A stretch of 64,000 nt of DNA from Nocardia australiensis (lineage in GTDB: Bacteria > Actinomycetota > Actinomycetes > Mycobacteriales > Mycobacteriaceae), in assembly GCF_020733705.1 (NCBI RefSeq), contig NZ_JAJFZM010000002.1:806001-870000 (forward strand), in the 5' to 3' direction. The position numbers and the translations under genes were made by a program. Positions 36,369-44,457 of this stretch are shown here, in pieces; the first letter of the stretch is position 1, and every line of letters starts with the position of its first letter. The notes beneath the pieces are model-generated. The model did not search any database. It was not told the origin of the DNA and saw only the letters and a program-made list of their open reading frames with translations.

Positions 36369-36572
36369 TTATGGCCGGCTGAACTCGCCGCCGTTCACGC
36401 CTGCGGTGAAAGCAGCCCAGCGGATGATGATGTTCGAGCCCTCTTGGATGATCGCCATCAAGCTGCCCCCATAGTCGTTGATTGGGCCCCGGCCGCCGGT
36501 AATGGATGCGGCGCGGGCAGGTTTGCGGCGCAACGGAATCCGCGATTCTTTACGGTGCCGGGATTTCGCCAT
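36369..36572 (-). CDS. small hypothetical protein with DUF397-like C-terminus
   Basis: A 67-residue frame from ATG 36572, basic at the N-terminus and ending IIIRWAAFTAGVNGGEFSRP. The WAAFxAGVxxGEF ending is the hallmark of DUF397 proteins, small partners of XRE regulators in actinomycetes. The remainder does not match the family well (no WRKSSYS start), so it may be a remnant. No XRE partner is adjacent. Confidence 0.4.
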   Translation of the reverse strand: MAKSRHRKESRIPLRRKPARAASITGGRGPINDYGGSLMAIIQEGSNIIIRWAAFTAGVNGGEFSRP

Positions 36573-36833
36573 CAGCTCCAGCAGGCTGGCGCCGGATTCG
36601 CCGCGGTGGGTGAGGAACACCGGTCCGCGGCCATGATCTGCGCACTCCGATAACTACGGCCGCGCGGGCGCGGTGGGTTCGCCGCGCCATCGGCAAGGAT
36701 TTGCGATCGCATCCGCCGCCTGCCTGTCGCTGTGCGATTGCCCACCACAGGCGGTAGCCTTCCGCGAGCGCGGCAACGGCGTGGCCGTGGGGACGACGTT
36801 TGGGCACGGCGGGCAGGTGGTAGGAAAGGGTAC
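36573..36833. other. intergenic upstream of the M20 peptidase gene
   Basis: About 261 bases. No recognised gene. A purine-rich AGGAAAGGG lies just before the GTG start at 36834. Confidence 0.5.
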
Positions 36834-38195
36834 GTGTCAGCAACTGGCGAGGGATCCGGCCCGAATGAACGCACACACGCGGTGTCGGAGGTAGTGGAAC
36901 TGGTCAGTAAGCTGATCCAGTTCGACACCTCCAATACCGGCGATTTGGCGACCACCAAAGGGGAGCGCGAGTGTGCGCAGTGGGTGGCCGATCAACTGCA
37001 TGAGGCGGGCTACACCACCGAGTATGTGGAATCCGGCGCGCCGGGGCGTGGGAATGTGTTCGCCCGCCTGGCCGGCGCCGATTCCAGTCGTGGCGCGTTG
37101 ATGATCCATGGTCACCTGGATGTGGTGCCTGCCGAGGCCGCCGATTGGAGTGTGCATCCCTTCTCCGGCGCGGTCCGCGACGGTTATGTGTGGGGTCGCG
37201 GCGCGATCGATATGAAAGACATGGTCGGCATGATGCTGGCGATCGCGCGCCAGTTCAAGATCGAGGGGACGGTGCCGCCGCGCGATATCGTGTTCGCGTT
37301 CCTTGCCGATGAGGAGAACGGCGGCAAGTGGGGATCGCAGTGGCTGGCCGACAACCGGCCCGACCTGTTCGAGGGGATCACCGAAGCGGTGGGGGAGGTC
37401 GGCGGGTTCTCGTTGACGGTCCCGCGCCCCGACGGCACCGAACGCAGGCTTTATCTGGTGGAGACCGCGGAGAAGGGGCTGGGCTGGATGCGGTTGCGCG
37501 CCAAAGCGCGCGCCGGGCACGGATCCTTCCTGCATGAGGACAATGCGGTCACCATTCTGGCCGCCGCGGTGGCCAGGCTCGGGAAACACACCTTCCCGCT
37601 GGTGCTTTCGGATTCGGTCGCCGAATTCCTGGCGGCGGTCGCGGAGGAGACGGGTCTGGAATTCGATCCGTCCAGCCCGGATATCGAGGGCCAGCTCGCG
37701 AAGCTGGGCACCATCTCTCGCATTATCGGTGCCACACTGCGCGATACCGCGAACCCGACGATGCTGCAGGCCGGATACAAGGCGAATGTCATCCCGCAGA
37801 CCGCGGAGGCGGTGGTGGACTGCCGGGTGGTGCCGGGACGTCAGGCCGCGTTCGAACGCGAAGTGGACGAATTGATCGGCCCGGATGTCGAACGCGAGTG
37901 GATCACCAAACTCGATTCCTACGAAACGACATTTGACGGTCACCTCGTCGACGCTATGAACGACGCGATCCTGGCGCATGATCCGCAGGGCCGCACCGTG
38001 CCCTACATGCTCTCCGGTGGTACCGACGCAAAGGCTTTCGCCCGCTTGGGTATTCGCTGCTTCGGCTTCGCGCCGTTGCAGCTTCCGCCGGATCTGGACT
38101 TCACGGCGCTGTTCCACGGCGTGGACGAACGGGTGCCGGTGGACGCGCTCGAATTCGGCACCCAGGTGCTGGAACATTTTTTGTTGCACAGCTGA
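36834..38195 (+). CDS. M20 family metallopeptidase (dipeptidase/ArgE-like)
   Basis: A 453-residue protein. The metal-binding motif MIHGHLDVVPAEAADWSVHP, then GRGAIDMKDMVGMMLAIARQ and FLADEENGGKWG hold the usual His/Asp and Glu residues. A dimerisation domain follows, and the late AFARLGIRCFGFAPLQLP and LFHGVDERVPVDALEFG give the last His ligand. Start GTG 36834 has AGGAAAGGG 4-12 bases before it. The M. tuberculosis counterpart in the same gene neighbourhood is, as I recall, Rv2141c. It hydrolyses a dipeptide or N-acyl amino acid in the cytoplasm. Confidence 0.92.
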   Translation: MSATGEGSGPNERTHAVSEVVELVSKLIQFDTSNTGDLATTKGERECAQWVADQLHEAGYTTEYVESGAPGRGNVFARLAGADSSRGALMIHGHLDVVPAEAADWSVHPFSGAVRDGYVWGRGAIDMKDMVGMMLAIARQFKIEGTVPPRDIVFAFLADEENGGKWGSQWLADNRPDLFEGITEAVGEVGGFSLTVPRPDGTERRLYLVETAEKGLGWMRLRAKARAGHGSFLHEDNAVTILAAAVARLGKHTFPLVLSDSVAEFLAAVAEETGLEFDPSSPDIEGQLAKLGTISRIIGATLRDTANPTMLQAGYKANVIPQTAEAVVDCRVVPGRQAAFEREVDELIGPDVEREWITKLDSYETTFDGHLVDAMNDAILAHDPQGRTVPYMLSGGTDAKAFARLGIRCFGFAPLQLPPDLDFTALFHGVDERVPVDALEFGTQVLEHFLLHS

Positions 38196-38229
38196 ATCAA
38201 TCCCGGAATCACATCCCCGAGAGGATCTC

Positions 38230-38760
38230 ATGACCTACAACCCCTACGACGCGCTCCCGCAGGTGCCGACCTTCACAGTGACCTCCGAGGACATCACGCC
38301 CGGCGAGTCGCTTCGCGATGACCAGGTCAGTGAATTCTTCGGCGTCGTCGGTGGGAAGGACATCTCCCCGCAGCTGTCGTGGTCCGGATTTCCAGAGGAG
38401 ACAAAGAGTTTCGCGGTCACGGTGTACGACCCGGACGCGCCGACCGGGTCGGGTTTCTGGCACTGGGCGGTCGCCAATATTCCGGTGACGATCACGGAGT
38501 TGCCATCGGGCGCGGGTAGCGCGGGCGGCACGTTGCCCGAGGGTGCGATGAATCTGCGCAATGACGGGTCGTTTCCCGGTTTCGTCGGTGCCGCGCCGCC
38601 CTCGGGGCATGGACCGCACCGGTATTTCGTGGTGGTGCACGCGGTCGACGTGGAGAATCTCGAGGTCAGCGAGGACGCGACGCCCGCGTTCCTCGGTTTC
38701 AACCTGTTCTTCCACACCCTCGCCCGCGCGACTGTGATCGGCACCTACGAGGTGAAGTAG
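38230..38760 (+). CDS. YbhB/YbcL (Raf-kinase-inhibitor-like, PEBP) protein
   Basis: A 176-residue protein. The PEBP pattern reads SPQLSWSGFPEETKSFAVTV, YDPDAPTGSGFWHWAVANIP and PPSGHGPHRYFVVVHAVDVE, the phosphate-binding pocket (DPDAP, GxHRY). It follows the M20 gene by 34 bp, matching Rv2141c-Rv2140c order. Its ligand is an anionic group such as phosphatidylethanolamine, and its cellular role is unclear. A strong hairpin lies after it. Confidence 0.92.
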   Translation: MTYNPYDALPQVPTFTVTSEDITPGESLRDDQVSEFFGVVGGKDISPQLSWSGFPEETKSFAVTVYDPDAPTGSGFWHWAVANIPVTITELPSGAGSAGGTLPEGAMNLRNDGSFPGFVGAAPPSGHGPHRYFVVVHAVDVENLEVSEDATPAFLGFNLFFHTLARATVIGTYEVK

Positions 38761-38768
38761 CGTCGAAA

Positions 38769-38811
38769 AATGATTGTGGCCCTGAGCGAAACACTCAGGG
38801 CCACAATCATT
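38769..38811. terminator. bidirectional intrinsic terminator
   Basis: AATGATTGTGGCCCTGAG (38769-38786) pairs perfectly with 38794-38811, an 18-bp stem with a 7-nt loop. It lies between the convergent ybhB-like and fadD-like genes, with AAAA before and TT after, so it should serve both strands. Confidence 0.85.
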
Positions 38812-38817
38812 TCAGAC

Positions 38818-40647
38818 CTAAGGCACGTTCACGACCGTGTCGGGCAGCGGGTTGGCGTAGAGCGCGACGATCTCCTCGGCGTATTTGGCGACGATCGGGG
38901 AGCGCTTGAGCTTCATAGTCGGGGTGAGTTCGTCCCCGCCGGGCTCCCACGCCGCAGCCACCAGGGTGAACCGTTTGATCTGTTCGACCCTCGACAGTTT
39001 CATGTTGCCCGCCTTGATGGCGGTGAGCACCTCGTCGATGAGTTCTCGGCGGGTGGCCAGTGTCGCGGCGTCGGCGTCGGGTACGCCAAGCGCCTTGGCT
39101 CGCAGCGCGGCGACGTCGGGGTCTAGCACGATCAAGGCCGAGATGAACGGCTTGGCGTCACCGATCGCGACCACCTGGCCGATCAGTGAGGACGCGGCCT
39201 TCATGGCGTTCTCGATATTTGTCGGCGCGATATTCTTGCCCGACTCGTTGATGATCAGTTCCTTCTTGCGGTCCACGATGCGGACGTAGCCGTCGGCGTC
39301 GATGGTGGCGATATCCCCGGTCGCCAGCCAGCCGCCGGAATCGAGGGCGTCGGCGGTCTTCTGGGGTTCCTTGCGGTAGCCGTGGGTGACGATCGGGCCC
39401 CGCACCAGCAGTTCACCGTCCTCGCCCAGCCGCAGCTCGACCCCCTCGACCGCGCGCCCGACCGATCCGGGGCGTGGTTTGTCGAGTTCGGTGTAGGTGA
39501 CGACACCAGTGGTTTCGGACATGCCCCACACCTCGGAAACGGTGAAGCCGAGCCCGAGGAAGTATTCGAGCGTTTCGCCCGGAATGGCGGCCGCACCGGA
39601 GGCGGCGACGCGCAGTTCGTCGAGACCGAGGGCGTGGCGCAGCTTCGAGAGCACGAGGGTCTCGGCGAGCCGGTACTGAACATCGAGCAGCAGCCCACGG
39701 CTCTTGCCCGCCAGATCCGCCCGTGCCGCGGCGATACCGGTCGCGACGGCCCAGTTGGCGAGTGCCTTCTTCACCGGGCTCGGTTCGGTAGCGAGCTTGC
39801 CGTCGATTCCGGCCTTGATCTTCTGCCAGACCCGTGGCACACCGAAGAACGTGGTGGGTCGCACTTCCGGCAGTGCGGCAGCGATCTCACGCGGGTCCGG
39901 GACGGTGGTGATCTGGACGCCGGTGAGCAGGTTGATGCAATGCCCGGAAATTCGGTCGGCGACATGCGCGGCGGGCAGGTAGGACACGGAGCGGTCGTCC
40001 AGCCCGACCTCGAGCGGCCCCTCGACCAACGCGATGACCTCCGCGATAACGTTGCGGTGGGTGATCTCGACGCCCTTGGATGGGCCGGTGGTGCCCGAGG
40101 TGTAGATGATTGTGGCCAGATCGTCGGGTTCGACGGCCTGCCAGGCGGCCTCGAAATCGAAGTCGGGCGCGGGGTTCGACTCGAGATCGGCGAGGGTGGT
40201 GGCGCCCTCGGCGGGGCCGTCCACGACGATCACCTGGTCGATCGGGGCCTCGGCGCTGTTGATGACACCGAGGAATGCCTGCTCGGTGACCACGACTTTG
40301 TTCTCGGCGTTGGTGAACAGGTGCGCGATCTGCTCAGGGGAGCTGGTGTTGTAGACCGAGAACGGTGCCGCGCCCAAATGCAGTGCGGCGGTGTCGATCA
40401 GGTTGAACTCGGGCCGGTTGGTGAGCATGATCCCGACGGTGTCACCGCGGCCGACACCGAGCGCCGCGAGTCCCGACGCGATGGCGCGAACGCGCTCACC
40501 GTACTCCCGCCACGTGATTTCCTGGGTGCCGCCGACGGTCCGCAATGCGACCTGATCCGGTCGCAGCGTCACCGTCTCCTGAAACGCCGCAGGCACCGTG
40601 TAGACCGTCTTGCCCGATTTGTGCGCATATCCGACTGCTGTTGTCAT
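38818..40647 (-). CDS. long-chain fatty-acid CoA ligase (AMP-binding, FadD-type)
   Basis: A 609-residue protein. The AMP-binding signature reads ATIIYTSGTTGPSKGVEITH, and the A5 motif is VWGMSETTGVVTYTE. The late GWLATGDIATIDADGYVRIV and DRKKELIINESGKNIAPTNI carry the hinge Asp/Arg. A C-terminal lid with Lys in TPTMKLKRSPIVAKY completes the family. The enzyme activates fatty acids with ATP and CoA. Start ATG 40647 (MTTAVGYAHKSG) with CGGGAAG before it is preferred to 40695. It is convergent with ybhB and has an inverted repeat in its upstream region. Confidence 0.92.
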   Translation of the reverse strand: MTTAVGYAHKSGKTVYTVPAAFQETVTLRPDQVALRTVGGTQEITWREYGERVRAIASGLAALGVGRGDTVGIMLTNRPEFNLIDTAALHLGAAPFSVYNTSSPEQIAHLFTNAENKVVVTEQAFLGVINSAEAPIDQVIVVDGPAEGATTLADLESNPAPDFDFEAAWQAVEPDDLATIIYTSGTTGPSKGVEITHRNVIAEVIALVEGPLEVGLDDRSVSYLPAAHVADRISGHCINLLTGVQITTVPDPREIAAALPEVRPTTFFGVPRVWQKIKAGIDGKLATEPSPVKKALANWAVATGIAAARADLAGKSRGLLLDVQYRLAETLVLSKLRHALGLDELRVAASGAAAIPGETLEYFLGLGFTVSEVWGMSETTGVVTYTELDKPRPGSVGRAVEGVELRLGEDGELLVRGPIVTHGYRKEPQKTADALDSGGWLATGDIATIDADGYVRIVDRKKELIINESGKNIAPTNIENAMKAASSLIGQVVAIGDAKPFISALIVLDPDVAALRAKALGVPDADAATLATRRELIDEVLTAIKAGNMKLSRVEQIKRFTLVAAAWEPGGDELTPTMKLKRSPIVAKYAEEIVALYANPLPDTVVNVP

Positions 40648-40723
40648 CTTCCCGTTCCCGATATCTCCGGCATGAACCGAACCACAGGCATACACACCCG
40701 GGGTACGGTTCGGGACCCGATTT

Positions 40724-40750
40724 TGACATGGTGTATCAAAATTTATGTCA
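40724..40750. promoter_or_regulatory. TGACAT...ATGTCA inverted repeat upstream of fadD-like gene
   Basis: TGACAT (40724-40729) and ATGTCA (40745-40750) are perfect inverted half sites with a 15-bp AT-rich spacer. They lie 77 bp upstream of the fadD-like start. The AT-rich base content stands out from its surroundings. It could be an operator for a TetR or GntR-type lipid regulator. No regulator gene is adjacent. Confidence 0.4.
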
Positions 40751-40966
40751 GTGTCTCACGGATCGCGTGGCGGCGAGTGGCGTAGTTCACTCATGGTAGC
40801 CAGCAGAAGCGGATCGCGGCGGTCCTTGGGGCGCCGGTAAGAATCAAGGTTGGCGCACGGTGAGCCACATTTTCGGGAGCCTCGCACCACCCGCGAAGGC
40901 CGGCACGTAGACGCCCACCCGGAACCTGCGGCCCCGAGGACTGCGATTGCCTGCCGCCCCTTATCT
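40751..40966. other. intergenic, nothing recognised
   Basis: About 216 bases between the fadD-like upstream region and the 3' end of the PPOX gene. No gene or hairpin recognised. Confidence 0.5.
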
Positions 40967-41440
40967 CTAGGTGGGGATGTCCAGGGCCGTGCCGTACAGG
41001 TGTGAGACTCGCAGCCTGATCACTACGCGCCGTTCGTTCACCAATTGCCGAAGGAAGGCGGCCTCCTCCGCCGAGTCCTGGAAGCCTGGGACGAGCGCCA
41101 GCAGTTCCCGGCCGGTCGCATCCCCTGGCTCCGTGGTCACCTCTGACACCTCCGCATCGCCCTCGGCGACGGCGAACGACCAGATATCCGGCCCGTTCAC
41201 GTGCAGGGCGAGGCGAGGGTTGTTGCGTACGTGACGCGCCTTGAGCCGGTCGCTCGTGGTGGAGATCCGGATGATCCGCTCGACGGGATCCCAGCGGTAG
41301 AGGACGGTGGACAGATGGGGGTGGCCGCTGCGCTTGACGGTGGCCAGCACGCCGAACTGCTGGTCGCCGAGCAGCCGGGTGAGTTCCTCATCGGTGAGGA
41401 TCCGCGGCGCGGGGCCGGAGCCCGTCTCGTTGTCGGTCAC
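40967..41440 (-). CDS. PPOX-class (pyridoxamine 5'-phosphate oxidase-like) flavin/F420 protein
   Basis: A 157-residue protein. The split-barrel pattern reads LTRLLGDQQFGVLATVKRSG, then STVLYRWDPVERIIRISTTS and RLKARHVRNNPRLALHVNGP, typical of PPOX-class F420- or FMN-dependent proteins. Start GTG 41440 is chosen at the family N-terminus. The frame stays open upstream only through the antisense-like MFS stub. It ends the MarR, MFS-stub, PPOX run on the minus strand, 5 bp after the stub. It binds F420 or FMN; the substrate is unknown. Confidence 0.88.
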   Translation of the reverse strand: MTDNETGSGPAPRILTDEELTRLLGDQQFGVLATVKRSGHPHLSTVLYRWDPVERIIRISTTSDRLKARHVRNNPRLALHVNGPDIWSFAVAEGDAEVSEVTTEPGDATGRELLALVPGFQDSAEEAAFLRQLVNERRVVIRLRVSHLYGTALDIPT

Positions 41441-41445
41441 GTGAA

Positions 41446-41712
41446 TCAGCCCTTGCCTTGTGTTAGTTGTGCCTGTTGGTTGTTTGTGCTGGTTGAGAGG
41501 GTGGTCAGGCGGCCGGCCAGCAGGAGCAGCCCGCCGAAGGCGATCAGGTAGGAGTTGACGGTCCAGCTGAGCCTGGCGGGCGAGAAGCCCAGATCCCGCT
41601 GGATGGCCGGCATCGCCACGGTCACGATGCTGCCGTCCAGGATCGTCATCAGCATCACGGCCGACAGCAGGGTGAGCGCCGGCCAGCGCGATCGGGGTGC
41701 GGTATGTGACAT
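41446..41712 (-). pseudogene. DHA2-type MFS transporter stub (first two helices only)
   Basis: An 88-residue frame. It begins MSHTAPRSRWPALTLLSAVM and has LDGSIVTVAMPAIQRDLGFS and LSWTVNSYLIAFGGLLLLAG, the N-terminal DHA2 pattern, then ends with a polar tail (TTLSTSTNNQQAQLTQGKG). A full protein would need more than 450 residues. The gene was cut down by a deletion that placed the PPOX gene directly after it. MarR precedes it on the same strand, so it was probably a MarR-controlled drug pump. Confidence 0.85.
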
Positions 41713-41791
41713 GAGGTTTCTCCTGCTCCATAGAGGGACAGGAGAGACCGTAGCAGATAGTTTTGTTGCAGACGATCCGTTGTAGATCTAT

Positions 41792-42277
41792 TTAGGCTCT
41801 CTGTCGAACCCGCCGCACCGCTTGCGGTGTTTCGACTGGGGTCGCCAAATGTCCCGTGACCAGGCGATTCATTGCACGCAAGAGCGCCCCACACTCATCC
41901 TCCGGTAGCGCACCCAAGGCCGCCCTGTGCACGCCGTCGACGATCGCCTGGCTCCTCCCGGCCACCTCCGCACCCTTCGGCGTGACGGCGATGATCCGGG
42001 CTCGCCGGTCCGTACTGGACGGGCGACGCTCGGCCAGACCCGCCTTCTCCAGAGCGTCGACGGTGACCACCATCGTGGTCTTGTCCATGTCGCCGAGTTC
42101 GACGAGCTGGATTTGCGTGCGCTCCTCTTCCAGGGCGTGAACGAGCACGCAGTGCATGCGCGCCGTCAGCCCGATCTCGGCCAGCGCGGCCGCCATCCGG
42201 GTTCGCAGCACGTGGCCGGCATGGTCCAGCAGGAACGACAGGTCCGGTTCGGTACGGGCGGGCGCCATCGCAGTCAT
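41792..42277 (-). CDS. MarR family transcriptional regulator
   Basis: A 161-residue protein with a MarR winged helix: LDHAGHVLRTRMAAALAEIG, then GDMDKTTMVVTVDALEKAGL and AERRPSSTDRRARIIAVTPK. The DRR wing is intact. It heads the run MarR, MFS stub, PPOX with an 80-bp gap to the stub. The gap has two TTG[CT]AGA direct repeats (about 41766-41787), which may be an operator. A role in drug or flavin-stress response is inferred from the context. Confidence 0.9.
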   Translation of the reverse strand: MTAMAPARTEPDLSFLLDHAGHVLRTRMAAALAEIGLTARMHCVLVHALEEERTQIQLVELGDMDKTTMVVTVDALEKAGLAERRPSSTDRRARIIAVTPKGAEVAGRSQAIVDGVHRAALGALPEDECGALLRAMNRLVTGHLATPVETPQAVRRVRQRA

Positions 42278-42524
42278 ACCCGCAGCCTAGCAACTAGCTC
42301 CGTTCCGGATTATCTACTTCCTTCCCATATTGGAGCGAGAGGTGGCGCGCAGGTTCGTATCCGCTGCGGGATTCACGCATCCGACGCCGAACCCAGGGCG
42401 CTCGCGGTGAGAGTTCTTCGGCGAGAGTGAACCGAGGGTGGTTACGCCGACCGGACAGAACGCAGGCGCACGTGACCGCCACCCACCTGCCTTCGCGAGG
42501 CGGCGCGACGGGTTGGAGGAGCTG
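42278..42524. other. intergenic, nothing recognised
   Basis: About 247 bases upstream of marR. No recognised gene. Confidence 0.45.
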
Positions 42525-42710
42525 CCTTGCGAGATCGGACGACGGGGGACGCGCCCGCGCCTCCGAGGTGTGCGGCCGCTACGCCGAGGACCCTCGACCT
42601 GCGCCTGGACGACGAGCATGTCCGCATCCACGGCAAGGGCGGCAGCGTACGGACCGTGCTGCTGGACGACTGCGGCTAAGTTGCCCTGCTGAAGCTGGTC
42701 ACAAGATCAA
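42525..42710 (+). pseudogene. tyrosine recombinase (phage integrase) fragment
   Basis: One frame over about 42573-42710 reads PRTLDLRLDDEHVRIHGKGG, then SVRTVLLDDCG, a stop (TAA, about 42676), and VALLKL. The RIHGKGGxxRTVLLDD stretch is the core between catalytic Arg and Lys of tyrosine integrases. The rest of the gene is gone. It lies next to the 3' end of the first GTP cyclohydrolase II gene and hints at insertion or loss of an element there. Confidence 0.6.
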
Positions 42711-42752
42711 CGCCGTTTGGTCTGGTGACACGATTCTTACCGGCACCCCTCC

Positions 42753-43448
42753 TTAGGGCAACCGCAGACGCAACCGCCGCGAGCGCCGCGACAGCGGGAG
42801 CAACCACCCTCGCCAGTGGCCCGCACGCCGTGTGCGCACGGTGACCAACTCCAGCGGCAGCATGTGGCCGCGCCGGCGGCGTTTGGCCTCGAGGTATCGG
42901 CGCGCACGATCGTTGCGTGGTCGGGTCACCAGCGGCACCACCGTCACGGCGATGCCGTGTTCGCGCACCGCACGCACCTTGTCCGGATTGTTGGTCAGCA
43001 GCCGCACCGACCGCAGCCCGAGCGTGACCAGCGCCTCGGCCGCGAGCCGATAGGAGCGCATATCGACGCTCAAACCGAGTCGTTCGTAGCTGTCGAAGGT
43101 GTCGACACCGAGTTGTTCGCTGGTGCGCAGCCCGCGCGCCTTGTTGACCAGTCCGGCGCCGCGCCCCTCCTGTTCGAGGTAGACCAGCACGCCGCGCCCG
43201 GCCGCTTGGATGAGGTCCATGGACTTCTCGAGCTCCGGTCCACAATCACAGTCGTCGGATTGCAGTACGTCCCCGTAGAGGCAGCGGGAGTGGATCCGCA
43301 CCAGTGCGCCATCGGTGACGTGTCCGAACAGCAGGGCGTGGCCGCCGTCGTCGCTGCCGGGAATGGGCATCACCCGCACATCGACCTCGCGACCCTTGCG
43401 AGTGAGCCGATGTCCGGTTTCAGCGAGGCGGCGCGCTGCTTTGGCCAT
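42753..43448 (-). CDS. GTP cyclohydrolase II paralogue with Tyr-to-Leu change at a product-determining site
   Basis: A 231-residue protein. Zinc ligands are in IHSRCLYGDVLQSDDCDCGP (one Cys, then CDC). The substrate region is LVYLEQEGRGAGLVNKARGL and the catalytic VDMRSY (Asp and Arg kept). E. coli Tyr105 aligns with Leu in KARGLRT. A Streptomyces coelicolor GCHII with Met there is known to give the formylated pyrimidine. So this copy may make a different product from normal RibA. It is 150 bp from the second copy on the same strand and has a C-terminal basic tail. No other riboflavin gene is adjacent. Start ATG 43448 is at the family N-terminus. Confidence 0.88.
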   Translation of the reverse strand: MAKAARRLAETGHRLTRKGREVDVRVMPIPGSDDGGHALLFGHVTDGALVRIHSRCLYGDVLQSDDCDCGPELEKSMDLIQAAGRGVLVYLEQEGRGAGLVNKARGLRTSEQLGVDTFDSYERLGLSVDMRSYRLAAEALVTLGLRSVRLLTNNPDKVRAVREHGIAVTVVPLVTRPRNDRARRYLEAKRRRRGHMLPLELVTVRTRRAGHWRGWLLPLSRRSRRLRLRLP

Positions 43449-43598
43449 GCTCCTCCCATGCAAGGTGCAGCGGTCGAACGGACCGTGAAATCGTCGGTCC
43501 CACAATCCATATGATAGCCGCAGGCCATGCCGGGGGACACCGAGGAGGCGAGGAACCCCGGATCGGGTGCGCCTCGGGTGTGTGGTCGGGTAGCGGTT

Positions 43599-44390
43599 TC
43601 AGTGCCGCGAACGCTGTCGCCAGCTGTGGGGGAGGCGGGGGGTGTGGCGGGTGATCCACCCCCGCAGATTGTCGCGTGGTGGTTTCGCGGTTGTGGGGGT
43701 GCCTGGTGGTGTGTCTGGTTGCCAGTCGGTGGGGGCCCATGGTGCGGTGTCGGTGGGGATCCAGTGGTGTCTGTGGTGGCGTTTGGCTTCGAGGTAGGCG
43801 GCGGCGCGGGTGCTCAGTGGGCGGGTGCTCAAGGGTAGGACGGTGACGGTGAGGCCGGCGGTGCGGATGTCGTCGGCTTTGGCGGGGTTGTTGGTGAGTA
43901 GTTGCACCGACCGCAGGCCGAGTTCGAGCAGGCTTTGGGCGGCGTGGGTGTAGGTGCGTGCGTCGACGGGGTAGCCGAGTGTCTCGTAGCTGGTGAAGGT
44001 GTCGGTGCCGGATTGTTCGCTTTCGCGGTAGCCGCGTGCTTTGGCGACCAGGCCGGCGCCGCGGCCTTCTTGTTCGAGGTACACCAGGACTCCTGATCCG
44101 GCGGTTTGGATCATGTCCATGGCTTTGTCGAGTTCGGGTCCGCAGTCGCAGTCCTGGGAGCCGAGGGCGTCGCCGTAGAGGCATCGTGAATGGATTCGGA
44201 CCAGGGCGTTGTCGGTGAGTTCACCGAATATCAGGACGTGTCCGTATTCGGCGCCCCCGGCGACTTCCATGACACGAACCCGCAGCTCGAGCCCGTTACG
44301 GGTGAACCGATGCGCGGTGTCATCGGGCAATGGGGCAACCGTGTTCGACGTGGCCGGAAACCCGGGCCGCATCGGATTCGCGATGGTCAC
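43599..44390 (-). CDS. ribA: GTP cyclohydrolase II (RibA-type), Tyr kept
   Basis: A 263-residue protein. Zinc ligands are in IHSRCLYGDALGSQDCDCGP. The substrate loop is LVYLEQEGRGAGLVAKARGY and the catalytic residues are in VDARTY. The position equal to E. coli Tyr105 is Tyr. It opens with FTRNGLELRVRVMEVAGGAE and ends with a basic, Pro/Thr-rich C-terminal extension of about 60 residues (e.g. TPPGTPTTAKPPRDNLRGWI). GCHII turns GTP into a diaminopyrimidine phosphate, the first step to riboflavin. It starts 67 bp after the PfkB-like gene, so the three genes are probably one operon. There is no fused RibB domain. Confidence 0.85.
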   Translation of the reverse strand: MTIANPMRPGFPATSNTVAPLPDDTAHRFTRNGLELRVRVMEVAGGAEYGHVLIFGELTDNALVRIHSRCLYGDALGSQDCDCGPELDKAMDMIQTAGSGVLVYLEQEGRGAGLVAKARGYRESEQSGTDTFTSYETLGYPVDARTYTHAAQSLLELGLRSVQLLTNNPAKADDIRTAGLTVTVLPLSTRPLSTRAAAYLEAKRHHRHHWIPTDTAPWAPTDWQPDTPPGTPTTAKPPRDNLRGWITRHTPRLPHSWRQRSRH

Positions 44391-44457
44391 GCGGTGACCT
44401 TAGCCGATGTGCTGTATCCGGTAGGTAACACCACGAAAAGATCGGATGCGTCCATTG

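Noticed and set aside
43499..43598. A regulatory RNA between the two cyclohydrolase genes
   Set aside because: The gap is short and GC-rich with no clear conserved fold; nothing separates it from the basic-tail coding end of the second gene.
42753..44390. Riboflavin synthesis operon
   Set aside because: There is no ribB, ribH, ribE or ribD and no FMN-riboswitch-like region nearby. The pair also differs at a product-determining residue.
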